Assembly (NCBI GenBank): GCA_944323685.1
Contig: CALUTJ010000020.1
Coordinates: forward strand, 1-50,342
DNA: 50,342 nt
Direction: 5' to 3'
DNA from: Candidatus Gastranaerophilales bacterium
GTDB taxonomy: Bacteria; Cyanobacteriota; Vampirovibrionia; Gastranaerophilales; Gastranaerophilaceae
Under the pieces are notes generated by a model, which was given only the letters and a program-made list of their open reading frames with translations, was not told the DNA's origin and ran no database searches. Both the position numbers and the translations under genes were made by a program. How positions within the stretch are numbered: the stretch's first letter is position 1; every line of letters begins with the position of its first letter. This document shows, piece by piece, positions 16,673 through 24,286 of this stretch.

Positions 16673-19600
16673 ATGGAAAATAAAAAAGTATTTGCATTCG
16701 ATTTAGGTAAAACAAGTATCGGCTATTGTGCGCGCTGCGGGCATGATATACAAGAGGCGGAATCAGTAATCATTGATATTGATCACGCTGATGCCGCTTC
16801 ATTAAGGGACAGAAGACGAATCTTCAGAACCCTTAATGCTCATAAAGCACGTGAAAAATATTTTGATAAAATATGGCAGGATTGCAATCTTGAGATTTTA
16901 AGCAAAGATGACAAAAAATTCACAAAAGAATTTGCCGCAAAAGGGGATTCTACGATTTATAATTCCTGTCTTTTAAGAATCGCACTTCTTCAAAACAGAA
17001 AACTTGAAATCTGGCAGATATATAAAGCACTGCATAACGCAATGCAGCGCAGAGGGTATGACCCGAATTTAGCATGGAAATCAGCCCAGACAGATGATGA
17101 CAAAGAAAATCTCGAACTTGCTAAAAAATACACACAGGAAAGCGGCGAAGAATTAATTCAAAACGAAAACTACAAATACCCCTGCTACTATGAAGCATTA
17201 AGACTCGGCATGTGGTCAGAGGACTCACCGGACGAATTTAAACCGTTCAATCCACAGCAAAATTTTAACAAAGTACGTGCAACAAACTATGTAGCACCGA
17301 GAAACCTTGTTGAAAAAGAATTAACTGCTCTTTGGACAAACGCTCAAAAACAATTGCCGGAATTGAATAAATATACTCCTGAAGAATTTTTGTACGGCGA
17401 ATACAGAGAAGCCTACGGCTCTTATGTAAACCCTGATTATCGCAAATATCTCGGCAGTGAGCATGATTGGCAGGGTGTGTTAGGGCAGAAAATTCCGAGA
17501 TTCGACAACAGAATTATCAGCAAATGCAAACTTCTGCCGAAAAGAAATGTTTGCAAAGCAAATACTCTCGAAAACGTTACTCTGGTGCTCTTGTTAAAAT
17601 TAAAAAATTTGAGAATAACAAACGGCAGCGGTGATAAAGTCAGACTCAGTCCGTCTGATATAAATACAATTTATCAAAACTGGCTTGTTAAAACAGAAGG
17701 CAGAGCCAATAAACTCGATACAACAATTACTAAAAAAGAAATTGAAGACGTAATCGGACAAAAAATTATAGACAAAATTGAACCTATGAAAGCTGATATC
17801 AGCGGGCGTTCATCTTTTTGCCGCAGAGCCTGTCAAATTATGACAGATATAATCCTCTCGGGCGAATTGTATCCTCAAAATATGGAGGTTTCAAAATACA
17901 TAGACCCACCAAACACAAAAGACGGAATAACGGAAGAAGAAATCCGCACAATGCTGTCTAAAATAGGGGATTGGAATAATCTGTATATACCTGACAACAG
18001 AAATGAAAATGCGGCTGTCGGAGAAAACACAAGAGAGAAAACAGATCTAATGATAGGGGGTATAACCAATCCTGTTGTAAGAAATCGTCTGCAAATTTTC
18101 AGAGATTTGCTGTTCTATCTTGCAGAAAAATACGGAAAACCCGATGAAGTTATCTTTGAATTTGTAAGAGAAGGTGCGGATAACTCACTGTTTGGCAGAA
18201 TCAAAGCCCAGAGTGCCGAATCTTATATGAAAAATCAGGAAAAAGAAAACAACCAGATAAAACAGGAACTCGTTGACGCAAACGCTTTGAGTCCGACAAA
18301 TTTTGAAAAAGCAAAACTATTAAAGATTCAGGGCGGAAAATGTATCTATAGCGGGCAGCCTATTGCAATTTCCGACTTTGATAAATGCGAGATTGACCAC
18401 ATTTATCCGCGGACAATGGGCGGCAATGATGCCTTATATAACAAGGTGCTATGTTTCAGGGCAGAGAACCAGAAAAAACAGGGACGTACTCCTTATGAAT
18501 GGCTTTCCAAAGACAAGGAAATCTGGGCAAATTACGTTAACAGACTTAATGACATAAAAAAACAACTCGGTAAGAAAAAATACGAACTGTTAACAAGCAA
18601 ACCGCAAGATTGTGAAAAACTTATTGAAAGTTATAACGGACTGGCAGAAACAAGTCATATTGCCAAAATTGCACAGCAAATTACAGCGTTTACTTTCGGC
18701 TGGGGCTTGCAGGTGGAAGGCGAAAGCAGACATATCTATGTAAATAACGGTGCTTCAACTTTTGCAATCCGAAAAAGATACGGGCTTAATGCAATACTCG
18801 GCGATGCGGAAAAGAAAAACCGCCAGAACGACAAACACCACGCTCTCGATGCTATTTGTATAAGTTACGCAAGAGAATTTAAGTATGACAAAACTCTGAA
18901 CAAAGACGTTATAGAAGGCTTTAATCCTGATGTTGTAAAAAAGGTTATAGACGGCATAATACCTTATCCTTATGCAAATAAAAAAGCCTTAAAAAGCAAC
19001 ACAAGACCTCTTGAAACAATATACGGAAAACGAATAATCAACGGCAAAGCCTGTATAACAAACAGGGTTACGCTGGAAACGCTTGAACCCAAAGACAAAA
19101 AGGTAAGAAATATAGTTGATGAGGCTATAAAAACAGACCTCTTAAACAAGCTCGAACAAAAACCTTCAACGGATGAGTGGTATAACTACCTTAAAGACTA
19201 TATCCACCCAAAAAAGAAAACAAAAGTAAAAAAAGTTATGATTGTCGTTTCAGAAGGTACACTTGAGCAAGACTCAAACGGACGTGACAGAATCGGAGAA
19301 CACTGCGACTACGGAACAAAAGGCACTAAGGGACAGTTTAAATGCTCAAAAGGACATAAAGGGCAAATACTCTACTACAACGACAAAGGTGCTGTAAAAG
19401 TTATGCCTGTGTATTCCAACAAAAAGACACAGGAAGTGAGAGACAAGCTTGTTGAAATGGGCTGCAAACTGTACGCTGGCGGTCAAATGTTCTACTCCGG
19501 CTGTCTTGTTAATATTCCGAATGACTTTAAAGCCGGCACTGTTACACATCCTGCTGGTGTGTATAAGTTGAGAACAATTAAAACAAATGGGGTTTTAAAA

Positions 19601-19681
19601 TTAGAAAGTAATAACGGAATTGAAATTGATTCAAGTGTAAAAAACCTTACTGATGCAAATTTCAAAAAACATAGTTCTTAA
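16673..19681 (+). CDS. cas9: CRISPR endonuclease Cas9, compact type II-C
   Basis: The 1002-residue RNA-guided nuclease has all its catalytic residues. RuvC: D10 in FAFDLGKTSIGY, E496 in VIFEFVRE, H723 and D726 in KHHALDAI. HNH: H576 in EIDHIYPR and N599 in ENQKKQG; the H-to-N distance of 23 equals that of S. pyogenes Cas9. The arginine-rich bridge helix is at about residues 45-66. The start follows AGGGGG by four bases; a GTG at 16640 lies upstream of this site and is rejected. The size and the cas9-cas1-cas2 order without csn2 or cas4 indicate type II-C. An unusual RCGHD sequence follows RuvC-I. It should be active. Confidence 0.95.
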   Translation: MENKKVFAFDLGKTSIGYCARCGHDIQEAESVIIDIDHADAASLRDRRRIFRTLNAHKAREKYFDKIWQDCNLEILSKDDKKFTKEFAAKGDSTIYNSCLLRIALLQNRKLEIWQIYKALHNAMQRRGYDPNLAWKSAQTDDDKENLELAKKYTQESGEELIQNENYKYPCYYEALRLGMWSEDSPDEFKPFNPQQNFNKVRATNYVAPRNLVEKELTALWTNAQKQLPELNKYTPEEFLYGEYREAYGSYVNPDYRKYLGSEHDWQGVLGQKIPRFDNRIISKCKLLPKRNVCKANTLENVTLVLLLKLKNLRITNGSGDKVRLSPSDINTIYQNWLVKTEGRANKLDTTITKKEIEDVIGQKIIDKIEPMKADISGRSSFCRRACQIMTDIILSGELYPQNMEVSKYIDPPNTKDGITEEEIRTMLSKIGDWNNLYIPDNRNENAAVGENTREKTDLMIGGITNPVVRNRLQIFRDLLFYLAEKYGKPDEVIFEFVREGADNSLFGRIKAQSAESYMKNQEKENNQIKQELVDANALSPTNFEKAKLLKIQGGKCIYSGQPIAISDFDKCEIDHIYPRTMGGNDALYNKVLCFRAENQKKQGRTPYEWLSKDKEIWANYVNRLNDIKKQLGKKKYELLTSKPQDCEKLIESYNGLAETSHIAKIAQQITAFTFGWGLQVEGESRHIYVNNGASTFAIRKRYGLNAILGDAEKKNRQNDKHHALDAICISYAREFKYDKTLNKDVIEGFNPDVVKKVIDGIIPYPYANKKALKSNTRPLETIYGKRIINGKACITNRVTLETLEPKDKKVRNIVDEAIKTDLLNKLEQKPSTDEWYNYLKDYIHPKKKTKVKKVMIVVSEGTLEQDSNGRDRIGEHCDYGTKGTKGQFKCSKGHKGQILYYNDKGAVKVMPVYSNKKTQEVRDKLVEMGCKLYAGGQMFYSGCLVNIPNDFKAGTVTHPAGVYKLRTIKTNGVLKLESNNGIEIDSSVKNLTDANFKKHSS

Positions 19682-19718
19682 ACATTGATTTTTAAAAAAT
19701 GATTATTAAAAACAGAAT

Positions 19719-20666
19719 ATGAGTTATCATATTCTGCATATCACTACACCCGATTGTTACCTCTCAGTTGAGAGGGGGCTGTTGTTTTGCAAAAATAAAG
19801 AAGGCGAAATAAAATCAATTGCCTTAGCGGACATACGTGCCATTATTGTTGCAGCACAGGGCATAGCTTTTTCCAACAACTGTTTGGCACGGCTTTTAGA
19901 AAATAACGTGGTTATACTGCACTGCAACACTTCATACCGTCCCGTAGGTTGGAGCGTACCTTTAGAAAGGATTGTGCGTCCTAAAGTTTTTTATTGCCAG
20001 ATAGAGCAAAACATAGATTTTGAAACTAAGTTGTGGAAAAAGATACTGCTGGCTAAAGTAACAAATCAGGCAAAAAATCTTGACCTTATGGGCTACAGCG
20101 AACACAACCTGTATAACCTGATAAACCGTCCGCTTATGAATGAAGCAAACATAGCAAAACAGTACTGGCAGAATTATTTTGTCGAAATCGGCAACCCTAT
20201 GAAAAGAGAACATCTGGCAGCGGAAACCTTTGAAAACGGCTGTCTTAATTACGGCTATGCTGTAATAAATTCTCTGATTTACCGCTCTGTTATAGTTCAC
20301 GGTCTAATTGCAAGCCTCGGTATTCACCACAAAGGCAAATACAAAAGTACGCCGCTTGTTTATGACTTAATGGAGCCGTACAGGGCTTTTATCGATCATT
20401 ATTTTTATCAATTTGTTCAAGAGTGCGAATTTGATTACGAACAGGAAAATTACAAAGCCTGGTTTAAATACCTGTCAGAATGTATAAAAAATTACAGAAT
20501 AAAAATAGATAACATAAGCTACAAGCTCATTGACACAATAAATATTTACGTGGAAAAAATAGTTGATGCTTATACAAAATTTGATTGTTCAAAGATATTT
20601 TTGCCTGACATAAACGAACAATATCTGCACATAGACAAACACAGGAACAGGGAATATGAGGAGTAA
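19719..20666 (+). CDS. cas1: CRISPR integrase Cas1
   Basis: The 315-residue type II Cas1 joins new spacers into the array together with Cas2. Likely metal ligands are E142 (MNEANIAKQ), H203 or H204 (GIHHKG) and E219 (YDLMEPYRAF), close to the spacing in other type II Cas1 proteins. The N-terminal beta domain (residues 1-80) includes ITTPDCYLSVERG. The gene starts 37 bp after cas9 without a clear ribosome site, and its end overlaps cas2. Confidence 0.95.
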   Translation: MSYHILHITTPDCYLSVERGLLFCKNKEGEIKSIALADIRAIIVAAQGIAFSNNCLARLLENNVVILHCNTSYRPVGWSVPLERIVRPKVFYCQIEQNIDFETKLWKKILLAKVTNQAKNLDLMGYSEHNLYNLINRPLMNEANIAKQYWQNYFVEIGNPMKREHLAAETFENGCLNYGYAVINSLIYRSVIVHGLIASLGIHHKGKYKSTPLVYDLMEPYRAFIDHYFYQFVQECEFDYEQENYKAWFKYLSECIKNYRIKIDNISYKLIDTINIYVEKIVDAYTKFDCSKIFLPDINEQYLHIDKHRNREYEE

Positions 20667-21003
20667 ATATCGTATGGGCTGGCTTGTTGTGTGTTTTGAT
20701 TTGCCTGTTGTGGAAAAAGAAAACCAGAGGCAGGCAAATGCGTTCAGAAAATCTTTGTTGAATCAAGGGTATTTTATGCTGCAAAACTCAATATATGTAA
20801 GGTCTTGCGTAACTTATGACAAAACAGAACAGCACATAAGAAATTTAAAACTCATAGCACCCTCAACAGGTTCAATAGTGGCTTTTTATATAACGGACAA
20901 ACAGTGGGGGCTTGCTGTTTGTATAGACAAGTATGATTATAAACAATCAAAATACAAGAAAAAAGCAGGCGAAAATGCAGAAAAACAGATGACATTCTGG
21001 TAA
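20656..21003 (+). CDS. cas2: CRISPR adaptation protein Cas2
   Basis: The 115-residue protein has the ferredoxin-like fold signature WLVVCFDLPVVEKENQRQA, with the conserved Asp, and the STGSIVAFYITDKQW strand. It is the structural partner of Cas1. The first ATG overlaps cas1 by 11 bp. A second in-frame ATG at 20674 (MGWLVV) stands 9-10 bases behind a GAGGAG and may be the real start. It is the last gene before the array. Confidence 0.92.
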   Translation: MRSKYRMGWLVVCFDLPVVEKENQRQANAFRKSLLNQGYFMLQNSIYVRSCVTYDKTEQHIRNLKLIAPSTGSIVAFYITDKQWGLAVCIDKYDYKQSKYKKKAGENAEKQMTFW

Positions 21004-21039
21004 TTTTAAGGTAGAATATCATTGTAGTGTATTTTGTTG

Positions 21040-21133
21040 AGGTTTAGAGAATGAGTCTATTCGTACAATTAAGCAGAGGAGCAAACTATTCTCTTGTCAA
21101 TTATGATTGGTCTCTTAACTTAAAATATATTAC
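21040..21133 (-). ncRNA. candidate tracrRNA between cas2 and the array
   Basis: The - strand of 21100-21128 is an imperfect complement of the 5' half of the - strand repeat. A lower stem of about nine pairs (one U-U, one G-U) is followed by a small bulge and then a run of about 18 pairs with one G-U. Stem-bulge-stem is the typical anti-repeat shape. A TATAAT on the - strand (21140-21145) would start the RNA near 21133, just before the anti-repeat. Downstream a 7-bp stem AGAGAAT/ATTCTCT (21088-21094 with 21046-21052) can form. No U-rich terminator is obvious, so the 3' end is a guess. The element at 22815 is the rival. Confidence 0.5.
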
Positions 21134-21172
21134 ATTTGTATTATATATCATTTATTCAATTTTGTATATCCT

Positions 21173-22530
21173 ATTATAACATATTTTAAATTAAGAGAAA
21201 ATCAAAACTAATTTTTGGTCTATTTCTTCTAAAAATTTATTATAACATATTTTAAATTAAGAGAAAATCAAAACTATTACCAATTTTGTACAATATAAAG
21301 TCACATTATAACATATTTTAAATTAAGAGAAAATCAAAACTGAATTCCTTCCATGGTTTAAGAATGGGAAATTATAACATATTTTAAATTAAGAGAAAAT
21401 CAAAACAATCTGTTATTGTGATATATCCACTCATTAATTATAACATATTTTAAATTAAGAGAAAATCAAAACATTAGCCATTTTTCTTGAGCGTTTCAAG
21501 ATATTATAACATATTTTAAATTAAGAGAAAATCAAAACCAATACCAGACGGTACACATATTCAACAGGATTATAACATATTTTAAATTAAGAGAAAATCA
21601 AAACGCTTGCAGCGTCTTGCATTGCCTGAGCTAATTATAACATATTTTAAATTAAGAGAAAATCAAAACAAAATCACGCTACAAAACAATAAAAATTTTG
21701 ATTATAACATATTTTAAATTAAGAGAAAATCAAAACAGGATAGATGAAATCAAAAAACTTTATGATATTATAACATATTTTAAATTAAGAGAAAATCAAA
21801 ACGCTTTAGCTAGGGGTAGTTCACTAAACATTCATTATAACATATTTTAAATTAAGAGAAAATCAAAACACTCTTTTAAAGAGTTGCAGGAATACTATCA
21901 TTATAACATATTTTAAATTAAGAGAAAATCAAAACCCCACAAATCACCGACAGTATATTGTTGGAATTATAACATATTTTAAATTAAGAGAAAATCAAAA
22001 CGGGAGCTTAACATTGATGATGTTATAGTTAATTATAACATATTTTAAATTAAGAGAAAATCAAAACATACAAGCCGAAGTTCCGGCAGGTTCCGGAATT
22101 ATAACATATTTTAAATTAAGAGAAAATCAAAACGTAAAGTCGCCTGCAACCATCAAGGCTTCATTATAACATATTTTAAATTAAGAGAAAATCAAAACCT
22201 GGTAATTTATCCATTTTATAAAATCTCCTATTATAACATATTTTAAATTAAGAGAAAATCAAAACTGCATCTTCTTTGCAACACACAGAAGGTAAATTAT
22301 AACATATTTTAAATTAAGAGAAAATCAAAACTCTGCGTAGTGCCATGAGTCTAATGTTGTTATTATAACATATTTTAAATTAAGAGAAAATCAAAACCAT
22401 TCTGCTGCATGGCAGGGGTGATGAAACATTATAACATATTTTAAATTAAGAGAAAATCAAAACACATCTGCCCATTTATCTTTGTAAAACAAGATTATAA
22501 CATATTCTAAATTAATATAAGCCCAAAAAC
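21173..22530 (-). CRISPR. type II-C CRISPR array, 20 spacers
   Basis: Twenty identical 36-bp repeats begin ATTATAACATATTTTAAATT and end AAGAGAAAATCAAAAC on the + strand. A 21st, degenerate copy lies at 22494. The 20 spacers are 29-31 bp (most 30) and none repeats another. I assign the crRNA to the - strand for three reasons: there the repeat opens GTTTTG and closes TGTTATAAT, an extended -10 promoter like that in Neisseria repeats; the anti-repeat candidates complement the - strand 5' half; and the degenerate copy keeps only the promoter end, as expected of the first repeat. I see no spacer matching this window. Confidence 0.98.
22494..22530 (-). repeat. degenerate promoter-end CRISPR repeat
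   Basis: The first 13 bases (ATTATAACATATT on +) equal the repeat and the rest diverges. On the - strand the preserved part is AATATGTTATAAT, the proposed promoter, while the guide-pairing half (GTTTTGATTTTC) is lost. It would start transcription into the array without making a crRNA. Confidence 0.75.
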
Positions 22531-22545
22531 ACAAAGTTGGCAAAG

Positions 22546-22573
22546 TTGATATTTAAGCCAAATATGTTATACT
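22546..22573 (+). promoter_or_regulatory. promoter of the 22580-22690 RNA
   Basis: -35 TTGATA (22546-22551), 16-bp spacer, extended -10 TGTTATACT (-10 hexamer 22568-22573). The stretch AAATATGTTATA is also the end of the - strand CRISPR repeat, so this promoter may derive from an inverted repeat fragment, or only resemble it because both are extended -10 boxes. Confidence 0.6.
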
Positions 22574-22579
22574 ATAAAT

Positions 22580-22690
22580 GTAGGGGGAAGCCCTAAAGAA
22601 ATGCTACTTCCTTAGAGCTTCGCTTAGTACCCTATAACCAATAAATGATAATTTGTAAGACCGTTATAAGAACCGTTATAACGGTCTTTA
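22580..22690 (+). ncRNA. unidentified small RNA beside the array
   Basis: A strong promoter upstream and a 13-pair terminator (AAGACCGTTATAA / TTATAACGGTCTT, 22657-22688) bracket about 110 bases without an open frame. The 5' part can fold as TAGGG/CCCTA around GGAAG/CTTCC. It has no complementarity to the repeat, so it is not the tracrRNA itself. I do not recognise the family. It could serve the CRISPR system or be an unrelated housekeeping RNA. Confidence 0.55.
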
Positions 22691-22810
22691 TTATTATCTT
22701 GGTCATATTATTTTCACCCCCTTTCCGCAGATTTCTTAGTAAAATGCGTGTGCGGCGGGAGTGTGGTACTACCCTGAATACATTATAGGTTAAAAACGCC
22801 TGCTAAAAAA

Positions 22811-22833
22811 TTATATTAAGAGAAAATCAAAAC
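22811..22833 (+). repeat. orphan repeat fragment / second anti-repeat candidate
   Basis: ATTAAGAGAAAATCAAAAC (22815-22833) is a perfect 19-base copy of the + strand repeat end. RNA made from the + strand here would pair perfectly with the 5' half of the crRNA repeat, much as the C. jejuni anti-repeat does. Downstream the + strand can form three hairpins (AAAACAT/ATGTTTT, GTGAG/CTCAC, ATACAG/CTGTAT). It lacks a clear promoter and a + strand terminator, so it may instead be a leftover half repeat. Confidence 0.5.
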
Positions 22834-22839
22834 AAACGA

Positions 22840-22931
22840 AAAAAACATAAAAATAAGATGTTTTGGTGAGGCGCCAATCTCACATTCAAAGATACAGCAG
22901 AGGCGACTTTCTGTATGTCAAAACATCTTAT
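22840..22931 (-). ncRNA. candidate small RNA with three-way-junction fold
   Basis: On the - strand TTGAAA, 17 bp and CATAAT (22966-22938) form a good promoter. The expected start, near 22931, is the first base of a perfect 13-bp inverted repeat, ATAAGATGTTTTG / CAAAACATCTTAT (22919-22931 with 22853-22865). Inside lie two hairpins, ATACAG/CTGTAT and GTGAG/CTCAC. Behind the closing arm comes TTTTTATGTTTTTTT, a terminator tail. The loops expose CGCCTC twice. The opposite strand is the tail of the second tracrRNA candidate, so only one of the two readings may be real. Confidence 0.55.
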
Positions 22932-22937
22932 ACACAT

Positions 22938-22966
22938 ATTATGACAAATTTTTAAACACTTTTCAA
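22938..22966 (-). promoter_or_regulatory. promoter of the 22840-22931 small RNA
   Basis: -35 TTGAAA (complement of 22961-22966), 17-bp spacer, -10 CATAAT (complement of 22938-22943). It lies directly behind the terminator of the small gene at 23069. Confidence 0.55.
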
Positions 22967-22975
22967 TACAGATAT

Positions 22976-23020
22976 AAAAATCAAAAGCATTACAGGGTAA
23001 AAGTTTTTCAGCTTTTTGAT
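22976..23020 (-). terminator. terminator of the 52-residue membrane protein gene
   Basis: Read on the - strand, ATCAAAAAGC pairs with GCTTTTGAT (one bulged base) and is followed by TTTTTATAT. It lies about 50 bp behind the stop at 23069 and supports a real - strand transcription unit there. Confidence 0.6.
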
Positions 23021-23068
23021 TACAACATATTAAAGTGAAGCGTAGAATCGGGTTATTATAAAAACTCT

Positions 23069-23227
23069 TCAACCTTTATATTTCTTCTCAAATTGGTATA
23101 TTGCGATATTTCCCAGTGCCCAGAACAGACAATACTTACTCGTATCAATCCCAAGATTGCTGCCTACAATCAGCATCAGCAAAGAACCTATATTAAAAAA
23201 TATAATCATCGAATGTTGTTTCATCAT
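23069..23227 (-). CDS. small two-pass membrane protein (52 residues)
   Basis: This short frame is flanked by a good promoter and a terminator on its own strand. The product begins MMKQHSMIIFFNIGSLLM and has two hydrophobic helices (about residues 7-23 and 32-44), with a Lys-rich end (FEKKYKG). I do not recognise it. It sits between the CRISPR array and the second half of the polyene cluster, pointing away from apeE. The real start may be the second ATG at 23224, seven bases from the -10 box. If not a gene, the frame would be chance in AT-rich DNA. Confidence 0.5.
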   Translation of the reverse strand: MMKQHSMIIFFNIGSLLMLIVGSNLGIDTSKYCLFWALGNIAIYQFEKKYKG

Positions 23228-23231
23228 TTTT

Positions 23232-23260
23232 ATTATACCACAGGCAGCATTTTCTCTTAA
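23232..23260 (-). promoter_or_regulatory. promoter of the 52-residue protein gene
   Basis: -35 TTAAGA (complement of 23255-23260), 17-bp spacer, extended -10 TGGTATAAT (hexamer complement of 23232-23237). The ATG follows within 4-7 bases, so the mRNA would be leaderless. Confidence 0.55.
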
Positions 23261-23281
23261 AACAGTGTGTATAACTTTGAA

Positions 23282-23310
23282 TTGACTTTAATTATCTATT
23301 ACGCAATAAT
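23282..23310 (+). promoter_or_regulatory. promoter of the apeE-apeM operon
   Basis: -35 TTGACT (23282-23287), 17-bp spacer, -10 AATAAT (23305-23310). The apeE ATG at 23317 begins after exactly six bases, so transcription would start on the ATG itself. No Shine-Dalgarno is present. Confidence 0.6.
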
Positions 23311-23316
23311 GTTTTT

Positions 23317-23586
23317 ATGGATAATCAAAATTTGAGTCTGGAAGACGAATTAAAAACTTTTATAGTAGAATCATTGGAGCTGGAGGATATCAAGCCTTCT
23401 GACATCGATACTGATGCCCCTTTATTTATTGACGGTTTGGGGTTAGATTCTATTGATGCTCTGGAACTCGGTATGGCTTTAAAGAAAGAATATAAACTTT
23501 CTTTGGGCAGCGACAAAGAAGAAAACAAAAAACATTTCTATTCTGTAAAAACATTGGCTGATTTTATCAGAAACACTCAGGCATAA
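23317..23586 (+). CDS. apeE: acyl carrier protein, ApeE-like
   Basis: This ACP of 89 residues has its phosphopantetheine serine at S45 in LGLDSIDALEL. It carries the growing aryl polyene chain. It is the first gene of the right half of the cluster and is followed after 12 bp by a second ACP, the usual apeE-apeF pair. Most ACPs are acidic four-helix bundles; the Asp/Glu-rich sequence fits. The carrier is probably activated by the transferase at 28823. Confidence 0.9.
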   Translation: MDNQNLSLEDELKTFIVESLELEDIKPSDIDTDAPLFIDGLGLDSIDALELGMALKKEYKLSLGSDKEENKKHFYSVKTLADFIRNTQA

Positions 23587-23598
23587 GGTATTGTAAAT

Positions 23599-23853
23599 AT
23601 GGCAGAATATTCAAGAGATGAAATTTTTAACGTATTAAAAGACATTCTTGTCAATGATTTTGAAATTGAACAGGAAAAAATTTCAGCTGATGCAAATTTG
23701 TTTGAAGATTTAGAGTTCGACAGTATTGATGCCGTTGACCTCGCTGTTAGACTACAGGAATATACAAACAAAAAAATTTCGCCTGACAATTTTAAAGAAA
23801 TCAGAACCGTTGACGATGTTGTTGATGCGGTAGAAAAGCTTCTTGCTCAATGA
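23599..23853 (+). CDS. apeF: acyl carrier protein, ApeF-like
   Basis: The second ACP has 84 residues and carries the modified serine at S42 in EFDSIDAVDLA. Aryl polyene pathways use two ACPs, thought to separate the starter or elongation roles. Its stop overlaps the apeG start by 4 bp (ATGA). It differs clearly from ApeE in sequence, so this is not a recent duplication. Confidence 0.9.
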   Translation: MAEYSRDEIFNVLKDILVNDFEIEQEKISADANLFEDLEFDSIDAVDLAVRLQEYTNKKISPDNFKEIRTVDDVVDAVEKLLAQ

Positions 23854-24281
23854 AAAAGCTTCGTAATATTTTTCAAAAGTTCGGATTTGTTTTTTCAACG
23901 CTGTTTACTTTTTTTGTTATTGCACTTTTTTATTTTACAGGGTTGAGAGAGTTGAAATTGTACCCTGTGATAATGAACTTTTGTATTTTTCTGATATTTT
24001 TTTCCTCGCTTTTTGACAAAGAAACCGTTATACAAAAATTTGCGCGTATTTCAGAGGGAGGGGGAGAGCTGCACCCAAAAACAAAAGCTTATACAAAAAA
24101 TCTGACCTACATCTGGTGTATATATTTACTCATACAATTTTTTGCGTCTGTTGCAACACTCTTTTTGTCCGATAAAATTTGGATGATTTTTAACGGCTGC
24201 GTATCTTATATTTTACTGGGGCTGTTTTTTGCGATAGAATATATTGTCAGAATCCGTTTTAAAAAGAAACATAATTTGTAA
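23850..24281 (+). CDS. apeG: inner-membrane protein, ApeG-like
   Basis: The 143-residue protein has four predicted membrane segments (about residues 14-31, 39-51, 87-107 and 112-134). Between the second and third is a conserved-looking loop, KFARISEGGGELHPKTKAY then TKNLTYIWCIY. This is the pattern of the small membrane protein (COG4648 type) found after the ACPs in aryl polyene clusters. Its biochemical role is unknown. It is coupled to apeF and followed after 5 bp by apeH. Confidence 0.75.
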   Translation: MKKLRNIFQKFGFVFSTLFTFFVIALFYFTGLRELKLYPVIMNFCIFLIFFSSLFDKETVIQKFARISEGGGELHPKTKAYTKNLTYIWCIYLLIQFFASVATLFLSDKIWMIFNGCVSYILLGLFFAIEYIVRIRFKKKHNL

Positions 24282-24286
24282 TAAAA

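Noticed and set aside
21173-22530. Reading the crRNA from the + strand
   Set aside because: Then the repeat would open ATTATAAC, both anti-repeat candidates would match the wrong half, and the conserved part of the degenerate repeat would have no explanation.
22827-23072. 81-codon open frame on the - strand beyond the array
   Set aside because: It runs through a terminator, a promoter and a hairpin RNA, has no ribosome site, and its Cys/Phe-rich product has no domain character.
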